Program-made: the position numbers and the translations under genes
DNA from: Ashinkailepas kermadecensis
Lineage: Eukaryota > Arthropoda > Thecostraca > Neolepadidae
Direction of reading: 5' to 3'
Assembly (NCBI GenBank): GCA_034440615.1
Contig: JAOTOM010003961.1
Location: forward strand, 62,001 to 126,000
DNA: 64,000 nt
Part shown: positions 22,761-34,980 of the stretch, one piece after another
Layout: every line of letters begins with the position of its first letter
How positions within the stretch are numbered: the stretch's first letter is position 1
Notes under the pieces: generated by a model
Seen by the model: the letters and a program-made list of their open reading frames with translations, nothing else
Database searches by the model: none
What the model was told of the DNA's origin: nothing

Positions 22761-24570
22761 CCTGGAAGCATGTTTAATCAAAGATATGAGGTGAATCAAA
22801 GCTCAGCGGGTATCCGCATTTCTTTACCATAAAATATGGGAAGTAGGGAACTAAGGATCGAATTTAATTCATCGAATTTTCGCAGCGAACGACCATACGA
22901 ACCATTTTATCACGTCACATATGGCACAAGTCTATCATGTGGCAATAATTAGCAAAGCGTAGGAGGCCCAGCAGAATCCGTAGCATCGCACGAAGTGTGG
23001 CGAATGCGCCGAATGCGCAAGATGGGTGTGCACGTGCAATAACGTTGGAGACGTGGCGACCGGGCACTATGAACCGGAATGTCTGAAATTGGGAAATTTT
23101 ATATTTTAAAGTGATTTGCGTAGGTGTAATTTCAGCAGTGCGAGTTGACTTGTCAAGGGATACCAAAATAATACATTCGAACAGGGTGGGAGAGCAAGGG
23201 TTGAAATCAGACGAATCAGAAATGATAGTGATAGATTAGGCCCCTCCACAGGATAATCCAGTCGATCACTAATTATTGTATTTAAAATGGTCCCCTTTGA
23301 CAAAATAGTGGTCTAAATCGGGAAACTTACGCCCATGGAGCAAGGTCAACATTTCGGGGGAAAATTCCCCCTCACAAACATACAAAACAACACCGATGCC
23401 CCATATTAAATGGGAGGAACGATGTTTTAAAACGTATTTTCTTCCTACAAGGTTGTCTTCTGTGATTACAGCCTGCATGATTAGAGCTTCCCAGCTTCAG
23501 TACCTTCTCAACGACACAATTTACAAAACGGTACAGCACAGCGATAACCATGGGCGTGAAGGCGTGGAATTCGAAGGTTTTGCATTATTTATGCATTATC
23601 ATTGTTACATTGTTGCATTGCCATTGATGCATTGTTGTTCAATGCTTGTTCTTGTCGTGAATTTATTCGCGGAGGATTTATTATCTTAGCTTCTGTGCCA
23701 AGTGCCTTGCAGCCAGCACCAAATGTCATAAAAAAAGAGAAATAAATCCCTAAGATGACGATCAGAAAACCAATTCAATTCAATTCTCGTTGTCGCATTC
23801 GCGAAATCGTCGTCCGAGGACTGATAAATGATCGTTTAAGCTTGTTTATGAGATCAAGCTGGTGGGAATTACGAACAGTAGTGATGAACCTAGTTCAGTT
23901 AAACTTGGTGGACATAGAAGTGGGTTGATCAATGGGAGATATCTTTCAGATATGCTCAGCACGAGCCCCACCAGCTCGCTACAATCTAGAGGCTAGTGGG
24001 AAGATTCTTCTCGTCGATAAAGCATAAAGATATTGGTTTGTTTTGGCACTGACTTATTTATCCACATTTGGTTATTTATACCCTGGTATGGCTTAGTTCT
24101 CAGCGAAAAAAAATGATTCTTGCTATTGTGTTTTGCGTAAATGATGCACCATGCCAAGAACAAACAAGACATCAATATGAAATCATGTTCCCATTCGTGA
24201 ACCATGCTAAGAGATTAAAAAGCAATAGGAGGCCCTAACACAGGACCTCCTGGAACAGTGTAATTTGCCAGATATTTCCCAGAATAGAACAGGTGCCAAG
24301 GAAACAAGCAGTGCTAAAGAAATGTCTTGGACGTTACTTTATGGAATTATACAAATCAAACGAAAACTAAAGACAGAATCTAGTTCATATAATTCATAAA
24401 GATAACTTTTAAAAAAGTCTACCTTGCCATAGAGGATGTCATTGTTGATGATATATGGCAACACAGAAAGGTATGATATGCCTGAATGAATGTTTTTTTT
24501 TCTTCTTTTTTGTTATGGATTATTTTGTTAGGTTCGTATTCACCCATGCATATTATGTTTAATAATATTT
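22761..24570. other. Right-hand interior of the hAT-like element, no gene
   Basis: This is unique-looking AT-rich sequence. No frame exceeds about 100 codons and none has a recognisable domain. The GGAGGCCCC motif returns only at 24230 and in the last 90 bases, mirroring the left subterminal region. I see no transposase remnant. Confidence 0.5.
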
Positions 24571-24663
24571 TATTTAAAAAAACAGTGGAGGCCCCCTTTT
24601 GGGGAACAGGAGGCCCCCTATGAACAATGCCCCCCCTGGAAGAATTTCGTGGCGATGCTACTG

Positions 24664-27600
24664 ACCAGAGGACAACGTGAGGCTGAAATACTATGCTGTG
24701 TTCCGCCACGACGTACCATCTGGAAACGTCTCCCACGGGGGCGTTTTACTCGCCGTCCACCATAGCGTACCAGCACGAGAGCTCGCTCTCCGAACCACTC
24801 TACAGGCAGTCGCAGCGGAGGTGACTTTCAACCACAGGCGTATAAGTCTGTGCTCCCTGTATTTGCCCCCTGGCGTCGCTTTCCCCACTGCTGACTTCAA
24901 GCGGTTGCTGACTGAGCTTCCCCCACCAGCACTTCTTCTCGGTGATTTCAACGCCCACCATACTGCGTGGGGATGCATAGACATCAACACACGCGGTCGA
25001 ATCCTCGAAGACTTAATCCTACAAGGTTCACTCTGCCTCTTAAATTCAGGTGCACACACCCATCTTACTATGCCATCAGGCCGAACGTCACCATTGGATT
25101 TGAGCTTGACCAGCCCTCAACTGACACAGGAATTTGAATGGTCAGTCGATGACGACTGCCACGGAAGCGATCACTTTCCGGTATGGCTAACCTTTCGAAG
25201 AGGCGCAGTGTTAGGCACGCGGCCGCCGCGTTGGAATCTGAAGAAAGCAGACCGGACTCGATTTGAATCAGATATACATGCTGTTCTTACTTGTGACACT
25301 GAAAACCATTGCACCCACATCGACGATTTTACAGCACGACTCCTCCAGTGCGCCCATATATGCATCCCACGCACTTCTGGCACCCCGCGCCGCACCCCGG
25401 TCCCCTGGTGGACCGACGAGTGCGCGACGGCTATCCGCGCGCGAAAGAGGGCCCTCAAGCTCTTCAGGAAACACAGCACTACCGCGAACATGATAGCATT
25501 CAAACAGGCCAGAGCTATCGCCAGGCGCACGATAAGGGCAGCAAAGCGAATCTCCTGGAGAGAGTATGTAGGTGGAATGAACCGTTTTACCCCCACCTCA
25601 CAGGTGTGGGCCCGAATAAAACGTATATCGGGTCAGCTTTCCTCCAGTCCACTACCTGTGTTGCAGATTCAAGGTAGAACCATTGCTCACCCACTTGACT
25701 TGGCCAACGAGATCGCCAATGCCCTAGGGGAGCGGAGCCAAGATAGCAAAGCCAACCCTAGATTTCTGCAACATAAACGTAGATGCGAGGAAAATCCTAT
25801 CGACTTTTCAACCACAATACAACACCCTTATAACCAACCATTTACTTTGACGGAACTGAAACACGCAATTAATACGCTCAGATGTGTCTCTGAGGGACCT
25901 GACGCCATACACAACGACATGCTGAAGCATCTACCTCCAAGTGCTATTGATGTACTCATGACATCCTTTAATGATATATGGGAAAAAGGAAGCTTCCCGT
26001 GCCCATGGCGCGAGGCCATAGTGATCCCGATCTTGAAGCCTGGGACAAGTGGTCTGGAAGCACTCCACTACAGACCCATCTCGCTGACATCGTCGCTGTG
26101 TAAATTGATGGAAAAGATGGTAAATATACGTCTAACATGGTTTTTAGAGCAACAGGACTTCTTCTCAAATTCCCAGTGCGGTTTCCGGAAAAAACCGATC
26201 GACAGTGGACCATGTTTTAGCTTTGGACACCGCTGTCCGTGCTGGTTTTAAGAATCACAAGCACGTAGATGTAGTGTTTTTCGACGTGGATGCCGCCTAT
26301 GACACCGCCTGGCGTCACGGAATTTTGATGAAGTTGTGGGACTGTGGCGTTAGAGGACCCATGGGAGTCTTCATCAAAAACTTCTTAGTTAATCGGTATT
26401 TCCGCGTCCGAATTGGTAATCAGTCATCAGGAAAATGTGTGCCTACGAACGGAGTTCCACAAGGAAGTGCGCTCAGTGTGTCCCTGTTTGGAGTGCTAAT
26501 CAACGATATTGGAAAGAGACTACCAGAAAATATTGGCCGCTCACTCTTCGTGGATGACCTCGCAATTTGGCTCTCCACTTCTCGTACACCATCTCTGAAC
26601 CGGCAGTTACAGCTGGCCATACATCACCTTGAAGATTGGAGCTACCGAAACGGGCTCCGATTTTCCGCAGAAAAAACAGTCGCTGTATACTTTTGCCGCC
26701 GACGGTCGTGCTTCTCTGAACTGGCACTTCAACTATATGGAAAACCAATCCCGTTGCGACCTTCCGCCAAGTTCCTCGGCGTCTCTCTCGATAGCCGTTT
26801 GACATACGGTGACCACCTTAAATATCTGCGCCAGCGCTGTTTCAAAGCTCTTAATATCATGAAATGCGTGTCACGAACAACATACGGAGCAGACCGTGCA
26901 ACACCTTTACAGATGTACCGACAGCTCATCCGCTCTAAACTTGACTATTGTTGTTTCGTGTATGATGGTGCCAGCACCCCCAGAAAGCGCGTACTTGATA
27001 CGGTCCACAATACAGCCTTACCCATTGCAACCGGTGCATTCAGAACTTCGCCAATCGCAAGCCTCCAAGTGGAAGCCCATGAGCCACACCTGGAATTGAG
27101 ACGTGATAAACTTGGCCTTCGCTATGCGTGTAAACTGAGGCAATATCCTCTACACCCAATGTATGACGTGGTGTTTTCTCGCCGTCTATTGGCACTGTCA
27201 CACGGAGGACGGAAGGCAATATCTGAACCCTTCTGTGTGAGAATGCAAAAAGAAATTCGCACAAGTGGTATCCGAATACGTGGAATTCGTATTGCTGACC
27301 GATCGCAGATACCACCCTGGGAATTAGCGTCGCCAGAAATAGACCTGGCCCTCTGTACGTCCAAGAAGGGTGATGTCCCCACCGAACTTTTCAGACTAAA
27401 TGCACTGGAGCGCATAGCCACGTACGACGGACGCACCCTGATATATACCGACGGCTCAAAAGGAAAGCAGGGGGTCGGATGCGCGTTCGTCACCGGATCC
27501 GTCACGAGATCCTTCTCGCTTCCGTCAAACGCATCCATTTATACACCGGAACTGGTTGCGATCCTCAAGGCGCTGTGCTTCATTGAAGTCAGTGAGTACT

Positions 27601-28213
27601 GCTCATGTGTTGTCCTGTCCGAGTCTTTGAGCAGCCTATCGGCACTGGAAAGTTTCAACCCACAGGAAGCTCTTCTGCGGGACATCTTACATCGGCTCAC
27701 CCTACTGAAACGAGAAGGGAGATTAGTTTCCTTCTGCTGGATCCCAAGCCACGTTGGCATCAAGGGGAATGAACTCGCCGACGCAGCGGCGAAACGAGCG
27801 GCACAGAAACCATGCACTCGCACCCTCCCTCTCCCTGCACGGGATTTCTACCCAATTATCTAAAAATACATGCATGAGAAATGACAAAGCAGCTGGGACG
27901 CCCTAGGCACTAATAAACTCCAAGAAATCAAACCACGAGTAGGGTACTGACCTTCGTCTTCCAGGAAAGTACGAGTGGAGGAGGTGACGTTGGCACGACT
28001 CCGAATCGGACACACATACACCACACACCGCCACCTCCTCATAAATGAAGACAAGCCAGTATGCCCAAGATGCAATTCTCCACTAACGGTTCACCACATC
28101 CTCACATGTCAGCACTACGCACAGGAGAGAGCCCAGTACCTTGGAACCAACAGGACATTCCCCAGTCTCCTTCGAGACGACTCGGACTGTTTAGGAAAGG
28201 TGTCGATACTTTA
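24664..28213 (+). pseudogene. LINE copy 2 ORF2: endonuclease, RT, RNase H, zinc region
   Basis: Endonuclease motifs LLLGDFNAHH (about 24935), LDLSLTSPQL and SDHFPVW (about 25170) are intact. RT starts near 25880 (EGPDAIHNDMLKHLP, HYRPISLTSSLCK). One extra A in the run at 26189-26194 shifts the frame; it resumes at VDHVLALDTAVRAGF and continues through VPQGSALSVSLF and the catalytic LFVDDLAIW. RNase H (about 27435-27810) shows YTDGSKG, TPELVAILKAL and WIPSHVGIKGNELAD; the second conserved Asp region reads LSESLSSL where copy 3 has YTDSLSSL. A stop at 27861-27863 and further changes break the C-terminus, but the C-x2-C-x7-H-x4-C cluster remains near 28060-28110. Confidence 0.93.
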
Positions 28214-28372
28214 GGAAAATGGGATTTTGATAATATATCCAGGTCAGTAAAAACAAAACCAGTCACCCAACCACAACACTAAAACATGGCTCTGACTAAG
28301 TAGTTATCTGTTCTGTTATGGGCGCTAAATGATCTACCATGGTCGGTGCGCCCTAAAACCCAAATCACTTAC

Positions 28373-31300
28373 TCACACGTTGCTGCACGTGTGAACGTCG
28401 ACCGCCGTGCAATAACGGTTGTTTCATTATACGTGCCACCGGGGGCTGCTTTCCCCTCGGCACAGCTTAGCCTGTTAATGCTGGAGCTCCCTCCATCTGT
28501 TTTACTCCTAAGAGACTTCAACTGCCACCACAAAGTGTGGGGATGTGATACCACCAACACTCGTGGGCGTTTTTTAGAACGTTTTATCGATGCTGAGTCG
28601 TTGTGTCTTTTAAATGACTGTTCGCCAACCCATATTACTCTTCCTTCCGGGAGTACATCTGCTATAGACCTGAGTCTTAGTAGTCCACAGATAGCTCAGT
28701 GCTTTACTTGGTCTGTGGCTGAAGATCCGCTGGGAAGTGACCATTTTCCGGTTTGGCTTGAACACCAAACTGAAACGGTTCTTGGTACTAGGCCCCAGCG
28801 ATGGCACCTTAGCAAAGTCAACTGGAGTGAATTCGAATCCAAGCTCAAAAATATGCTCACTGTTTCCCCCAACAGCCGTCCACTCTCGGTGTCTGCTTTT
28901 ACTTCTGTCATCGTCAAATCAGCCACAGAATGCATCCCGAGGACCTCTGTGGCGCCTCGGCGCATCCCAGTGCCGTGGTGGACGGACGAGTGCCGCGAGG
29001 CTATTCGGGCCCGCAAGCGTGTATTTAGGACTTTTAACCGAAACAGTACCATTACAAATCTGATAATGTTTAGAAAATCCAGGGTTCATGCACGGCGCAT
29101 CGTACGAGACGCAAAGCGAGCATCCTGGACGAAATACGTTGGCCAACTAAACCGCTCCACTCCCCTAACGGATGTTTAGTCTCGCATCAAAAGAATATCC
29201 GGGCGCCACTGCTTGGCTCCACTGCCGGTTTTACAGATACGTGGGGAGACTATCATGAACCCTTCGGAAGTGGCCAACGAAATTGAGCAAGCACTCGCAG
29301 AACGAAGCAAAGGCGGGAACACCGACCCCGACTTCCTGCGACATCGCCACCGCAGCGAAAAAGCAAGGGTGGATTTCTCCACCTCGGAACAGCTTACCTA
29401 TAACGAGCGATTTACCGCGGCGGAGCTGTCCTCAGCAATTCGCTCCCTGAGGAATGTCTCCGAGGGTCCAGATTTAGTGCATAACCAAATGCTCCAACAT
29501 CTTCCCCGATGCGCACGAGATAGTCTGCTTACTGCTTTTAACTCTCTGTGGGAGAACGGCGAGTTTCCTGAGTCCTGGCGCGAAGCTATCATTATACCTG
29601 CTCTGAAACCGGGAAAGAGTGGGCTCGAACCACTGCATTATCGCCCCATATCTTTAACTTCGTCTATATGCAAGCTGATGGAGCGAATGGTAAATGTTCG
29701 GTTGTGTTGGTACCTGGAAGACAGAAACATTTTATCCAATGCTCAGTGTGGTTTTAGGAAAAACCGAAGCACCATTGATCACCTCGTTACAATTGACACC
29801 GCAATTCGGGCAGCTTTCGCACAGCACCGTCATGTTGGGGTTGTGTTTTTCGACATAGAGAGCGCTTTCGACACCACATGGCGACATGGAATTATTATGA
29901 AGTTACGCGACTATGGCCTGCGAGGCTCCATCGCTGTCTTTCTCAAAAACTTTTTCACAAACCGCCGGTTTCGAGTCCGTGTTGGTGCTCACTTCTCGCA
30001 ATGGTTCCAGCAAGTAAACGGCATCCCCCAAGGCAGTGTCTTGAGTGTGGCCCTGTTCGCTGTTATGATCAACGATATCGGCTCTGTTCTGTCGCCGTCA
30101 ATATCCCGTGCATTATTCGTCGACGACTTCACGATCTGGACTTCCAGCACTTCCACTCCAATAATGCAGACAGTTGCAGCTCTCTGTCGCAAGGCTCGAA
30201 CGCTGGACGAAGCTGAATGGCTTCCGCTTCTCGACAACAAAGACGGTCGCCATGCATTTTTGCCGGCGTCGAAGCTGCCCGGATATGAAGATCAAATTGT
30301 ATGGCTCGAAAATTCCAACCGAGAAGGTAGTCAAATTTCTCGGTGTTTTTCTCGACAGCCGGCTAACATATAGGCATCATTTCAAAATGCTTAGGGATGG
30401 GTGCTTTAAGTCCATGAATGTCATGAAGATGGTTGCACGAACATCATATGGTGCAGATAGATCAACCCTGCTCAAACTGTATCGCTCCCTGATTCGATCT
30501 ACACTTGACTATGCAAGTTTTGTATACGACGGCGCAGCTTTGACCACAAAACGGTCACTGGACACAGTGCATCACACAGCACTCCGTATTATCACTGGTG
30601 CATTTCGCACCTCACCGATTGCCAGTCTGTTGGTGGATGCGAACGAACCGTGGCTCTATATGCGTCGGGAACTGCTGGGCATGCGCTATGCACTTAAGTT
30701 GCGTCAGTTCCCAAATCACCCAACATACCGTGCAGTGTTTTCGCGAAGCACTCTAGCTATATTCAGAAGAAGACGGCCTGTTAGCTCTGCTCCCTTCTGT
30801 GCTAGAATTCGTGCTCTGTTGGAGGACAGCGATATAAGATTACGCGGTGTGATGCGCATCGGATCGATGCAAGTCCCTCCCTGGACCCTCACCTCACCCG
30901 ATATTGACGTATCACTGTCCAGTCTCAAAAAGTGCGACGTGGTTCCTGAGGAATTTAGACTCCGGGCGCTGGAGTTGATGTCATCCTACCGCCATTTTAC
31001 AGACACCTACACAGACGGGTCGAAGACAGAGTCTGGTGTTGGATGTGCGTTTGTGATGGGCACAACTGTCAGGACTTTCTCCTTGCCGGCACACTCATCT
31101 GTGTATACATCTGAGTTGGTTGCCCTAGACAAGGCACTGAGTTTTATTGAAACATGTGATGAAATGCTGCATATAATCTACACCGATTCACTGAGTAGTC
31201 TTACCACTCTAAGTGCGTTCTACCCATCGAACCCACGTGCGCAAGATATTTTATGTAGGCTTTCCTCTCTGACCTGCGCTGGGAAAACGATTGTCCTATG

Positions 31301-31817
31301 TTGGATTCCGAGCCATATGGGAATCCGTGGGAACGAGGCCGCGGATACTGCGGCGAAACGAGGTGCACGGGCCCCGTGCACACGTTCCCTGCCCCTCCCT
31401 GCGAGGGACTTTTACTCGGATGTGAATGGATTTATTCTCAGTAAGTGGCAGGCAAGCTGGGACTCCCGAGCAAACAACAAGTTGAAAACTGTGAAACCCT
31501 GTATTGGTGACTGGGCTTCATCCTCTCAGCGAAACAGACGTCACGAGGTTTCTCTGTCTCGCCTGCGCGTGGGACATACCTATGCAACACACCGATATCT
31601 TCTGGGTGGTGGCGAGACGCCGCTGTGTCCGAAATGCACGGCACCATTGTCTGTGCGACACATTTTAGTTTCATGTCCCCGGCTTGCCCACGATCGGAGA
31701 CGTCACTTTGGATGTTCCCCTGTCTCGCTCCGGGAAGTATTAGGGGACGAGTCTGACGCTGTTCACTCTGGACAACTTTTCAAATTCATCTTGGAAATTA
31801 GATTTTCCGTGATTTAA
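28373..31817 (+). pseudogene. LINE copy 3 ORF2: endonuclease (partial), RT, RNase H, zinc knuckle
   Basis: The endonuclease portion includes LYVPPG and SDHFPVW; the usual GDFN is RDFN here. TAG at 29177-29179 replaces the Trp that copy 1 has at this place (SLIWSRIKRI). RT runs from about 29430 (EGPDLVHNQMLQHLP) through IPQGSVLSVALF to LFVDDFTIW (about 30113). A one-base slip near 30168 moves the frame, which then stays open for about 545 codons. RNase H (about 31000-31360) has DTYTDGSK, ELVALDKAL, YTDSLSSL and WIPSHMGIRGNEAAD, so all catalytic positions are present. The C-terminal zinc cluster is at 31617-31675. The stop is TAA at 31815-31817. Confidence 0.95.
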
Positions 31818-31998
31818 ACCGGCCATTGGCATACTGATCCAACTTATGGTTAGTACCAGTTTTATCATGAACAGATTCGACATGGTCTTATAACTCGTCC
31901 GAAATGGCGTTCACGCGCTTTTATGTATAAATGACTGAGTTATGGGCGCTATATGACCTGTGCAGTCGATGCGCCCCTAAACCACAATAACTAACTGA
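28373..31998 (+). mobile_element. I-type LINE copy 3, 5'-truncated
   Basis: It begins inside the endonuclease directly after the tail of copy 2 and runs to the family 3' end (TTATGGGCGCTATATGACC at 31935, tail to about 31998). About 3.6 kb remains. It has few disabling changes (one stop, one frame slip), so it is the youngest-looking I-type copy here. Insertion exactly after another copy's tail gives a head-to-tail pair. Confidence 0.88.
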
Positions 31999-32081
31999 TA
32001 GGAGACCAAAGCACATGCTAAGTTGGAATTAATCACCAGTTTAGGGCCAAAACGGAAAGTTGACATCAATGGCATCAATGG

Positions 32082-33060
32082 CATGGTCTGTTCCCGTGGC
32101 TCCACCAGAAGGAACTCAGTGGAGGCTAGTTGAGGCTAGTTGAGACTGGCCCACGGGAACGACCGGTGGAGCTTGGTGGAGAAATCAGCTGACAGCAGTG
32201 TGAATTCCGCGACAAAAAGGAAGCATTTGGCGCTGTATCACAAATTGGCCAAATTGCCTTTCAAATGATCGCACAATGTAATGATCCAGATGATCGCACA
32301 ATGTACATAGTATGCCTTGTTTTACAAAGTCCCCAATTTGTCTTTATTTCTGGCTATGTATGTGTCTTCAGAGACTGCGGGGAGCACACGTCATTTTCGA
32401 CTATGGGATGAACCAGGCAATCTATCTTTCCTCTCGGTTCAGCATCGTCTCCCCCTGTTTTGCGGTTTGGCCTACCTTCTTAACGTACAGCATATAATCT
32501 CGTGTCTGGACCCGCCGGGCTCCCTCGGCCCCGAGGCGCTTCTCTACCCGATGCTGACCTTTCCTCATCTCAACTTGCTCGACCTCGTCGATCGGGCTCG
32601 AGTAGGATTTTAGTCGGCGCCAGGAGAACGGCGGTACTTCTGGGCACGGGAATTGCAGCGGATCCGGCCGGTAAAGTAACATCTTCCCTCAGGACGAATG
32701 ACGTAGTTCAAAGGCCTAAAAAACATGTGTGTGGTCTGCATCTGTTACTTCGATTATTGTTCATAGACCATAGTTGTAGTAGTACTTTCATATTTCCTTT
32801 GCGAAAGATGATCCTGGTATTCAGTTGATGCATGAAGATTAGATTCATATGATGGAGGACGTTGTTTACGCGCAAATATATGGCGTAAGTGCGCCGTGAT
32901 TGAGCTCAACTGAAAATCACAATTGGACCCTGGTTCTGGGCCGGTGGAGCTTTTGCTCCACTGGTGGAGGTTGGTGGAGGAAAGATCTCCACCGGATTTG
33001 CGACGGGAACGACCAGTGGAGATTGGTGGAGGTTAGTGGAGCGACGGGAACAGACCCATG
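32082..33060. mobile_element. Non-coding element with about 19 bp terminal inverted repeats
   Basis: CATGGTCTGTTCCCGTGGC at 32082-32100 faces its near-complement at 33041-33060. Both ends hold GGTGGAG/CTCCACC repeats facing inwards. AAAGTTGACAT lies just outside on both sides (about 32056 and 33066), but not adjacent to the ends, so it is not a clear target duplication. The same end motif (GGGTCTGTTCCCG) recurs at 45368. No transposase frame is seen; the frames at 32312-32830 show nothing recognisable. The superfamily is unknown. Confidence 0.6.
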
Positions 33061-33770
33061 ATGACAAAGTTGACATTGTGTACGACCATAATTGACATAA
33101 ATTGTTTGAGATGCATGTTCTCCATCAATACCAACCACTGCCAGATTTTGCTACGTTAGTTCAAAGGATGGTGCCTGTCGCTTCAAAGCCACTGACACGG
33201 GAACAAACATAAACAATAAAAAAACTGAATTCTTCAATGAATATGTATTACAAACGGGGACAAAACAAATCGTGAGAAAAGCGCCATAATAGCGCCGAAA
33301 TGAAAGCACCATATTTAGTAGATTTATCAGTATAGTCCAAAACTGGAATATAATTCAGCAGTATTCTGGAATAAAAAGCCGCTTCTGGTATAAGACGTCA
33401 CTTGGTTTAGGTTTGTCTAGTTTAAACCAAATATACTAGATCTGCGATACTACTAAGTATACTAATCTACGAAATATACTACATATACTAGATCCAAATA
33501 TACTAGACTTTGGAGGACCTGTTGTCTCTAGTTATCTTGTGGCGGAGCATATTGCATGTGTGTCTGTCATGTATTTTTGTAGATGGTGTGAGGTTTCAGT
33601 TTGGAATTTTTCGGAGACCTGTGCGTGAGTGATAATTCGACGAAATTTTCAATTAGTCACAAATTGAAAGCTGACATGTATTTGTTTGTGCGTGTATGAG
33701 GACATTGCTGCAAATATTCATACAAGCTCGTGAAAATGATGAACTGAAGAATCAGAATGGATGTTCTTAA
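33061..33770. other. No gene recognised
   Basis: This is AT-rich sequence with short repeats of TATACTAGATC/ATATACTA near 33430-33510. No frame reaches 60 codons. I see nothing else. Confidence 0.4.
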
Positions 33771-34980
33771 ACAAAAACTTCAATCTTTGGCTGCAAAAGG
33801 TAGGAATTAATCAAGTAGATAGGTACCTACTTAGGTACCTATTGAACCCAGGTAGGCAGGTACTTACCTATAATGTTTTTCTAATCATGAATTCAAATTA
33901 GGACAATCCCTCTTTCCAGACTGCAAGCTCTTTCTTTGCCTTTAATTGTAATGTCTGCTTCTGTGCAGACATTGCCTTTCATCCCTCAACTTTTTTATGT
34001 TGTCTATCCAGTTCAATATTGCTAGATTCATCATTGTTGTTGCTAGCTATTCCAACTAGTTTGATGTCATGTCAATTTAACCACCCTATTTCTCAGGGTA
34101 TTATTGCAGTTTAAGGTAACTATGAGACAACTTTTGCACACATTTTACCTCCATGATGCATACAAAGGGGTTAGATTTGGTTAAGTTTGGTTAGATTAGG
34201 GCTTTGCTATAAGCTATACAATTTTGTTTACATTTTTTGTTGTTGACATGAAAAAAAAATGTTTTATGTTTTTCTTCCAAAACTGTTCTTATGTTAGGCT
34301 AGGTTAGTTATTTTGGTAAATTTGGAGATCAAGGTAAATTTTTATTTTGGGAATTTTTGTATGTAATAGTATGCTTTCTGACGTGATGAAGACGATGTGT
34401 TCACTCATTTTTACTGCAAATGATTACTTTTAAGTCAATGGCAGTTGATACAATTGATGACGTCATTGGCAAAAGTAACCTAACCTAACCTAACCTAACC
34501 TAACCTAGACTAAGATAATGTAGCATAATATATAAAATGTATCATAGCATAATATAGTCTAACCTAACCTAACCGGAAAACCAGAATCCTCCAAAGCAAT
34601 TTTTTTGGCCATGATGTCATCATATATATGCAACATTATATATACAACTTTAGTAACAATGCCTACTAAATTTCCAGAAGTTCTGTAAATATTCTTACTA
34701 AACACACTTCCCCTCTTAGTAAATATACTTACTAAACCTTCGAGGATGTGTTGGACAGCACTTCCCTTAATGATTACAGTATAGCAAGGAATTTCCGGCC
34801 TTGGTGATGCTGTGGACGGGTCGGTTTTGGAGTATGAATTCTTGGAAAAAATGTTGAATTAAGGCAGAAGCATAAGGTTTTCTATGTCAAGGTGTATTAA
34901 GGTGAGTGCATGAAGTGTTGAATTTCTTCTTTATCATGTCTATGATACACCAGGTACATATATTTGTGCACGATGTGCTC
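33771..34980. repeat. Repeat X with TTAGG-type runs
   Basis: The X module appears in reverse orientation relative to 12852-15783 (TATTGCAGTTTAAGGTAACTATG at 34101, then CACATTTTACCTCCATGATG). CCTAA runs occur at 34477-34506 and 34561-34575. There are no genes. Confidence 0.65.

Larger units (their letters stand above)
18336..24671. mobile_element. hAT-like non-autonomous element of 6.3 kb with 8 bp target duplication
   Basis: ACCAGAGG occurs at 18336-18343 and 24664-24671 and exists once in the rejoined LINE frame. The insert (18344-24663) starts CAAGGGCGTCGCCACC; its end in reverse complement is CAGTAGCATCGCCACG. These are imperfect inverted repeats ending in TCGCCAC, typical of hAT elements, as is the 8 bp duplication. 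Both subterminal regions hold G/C runs and GGAGGCCCC motifs. No transposase frame was found. About 4 kb of the interior is tandem repeat. It depends on a partner transposase elsewhere. Confidence 0.88.
15884..28372 (+). mobile_element. I-type LINE copy 2, split by a 6.3 kb insertion
   Basis: Parts in order: 5' UTR 15884-16451, ORF1 16452 to about 18170, ORF2 18211-18343 continued at 24672 to about 28213, and 3' UTR with the family tail to 28372. Without the insert the element is about 6.2 kb. ORF1 carries CCHC knuckles; ORF2 has endonuclease, RT, RNase H and C-terminal zinc motifs in the I-clade order. It has both family ends, so it was probably full length when inserted. Copy 3 follows directly, head to tail. 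Confidence 0.9.
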
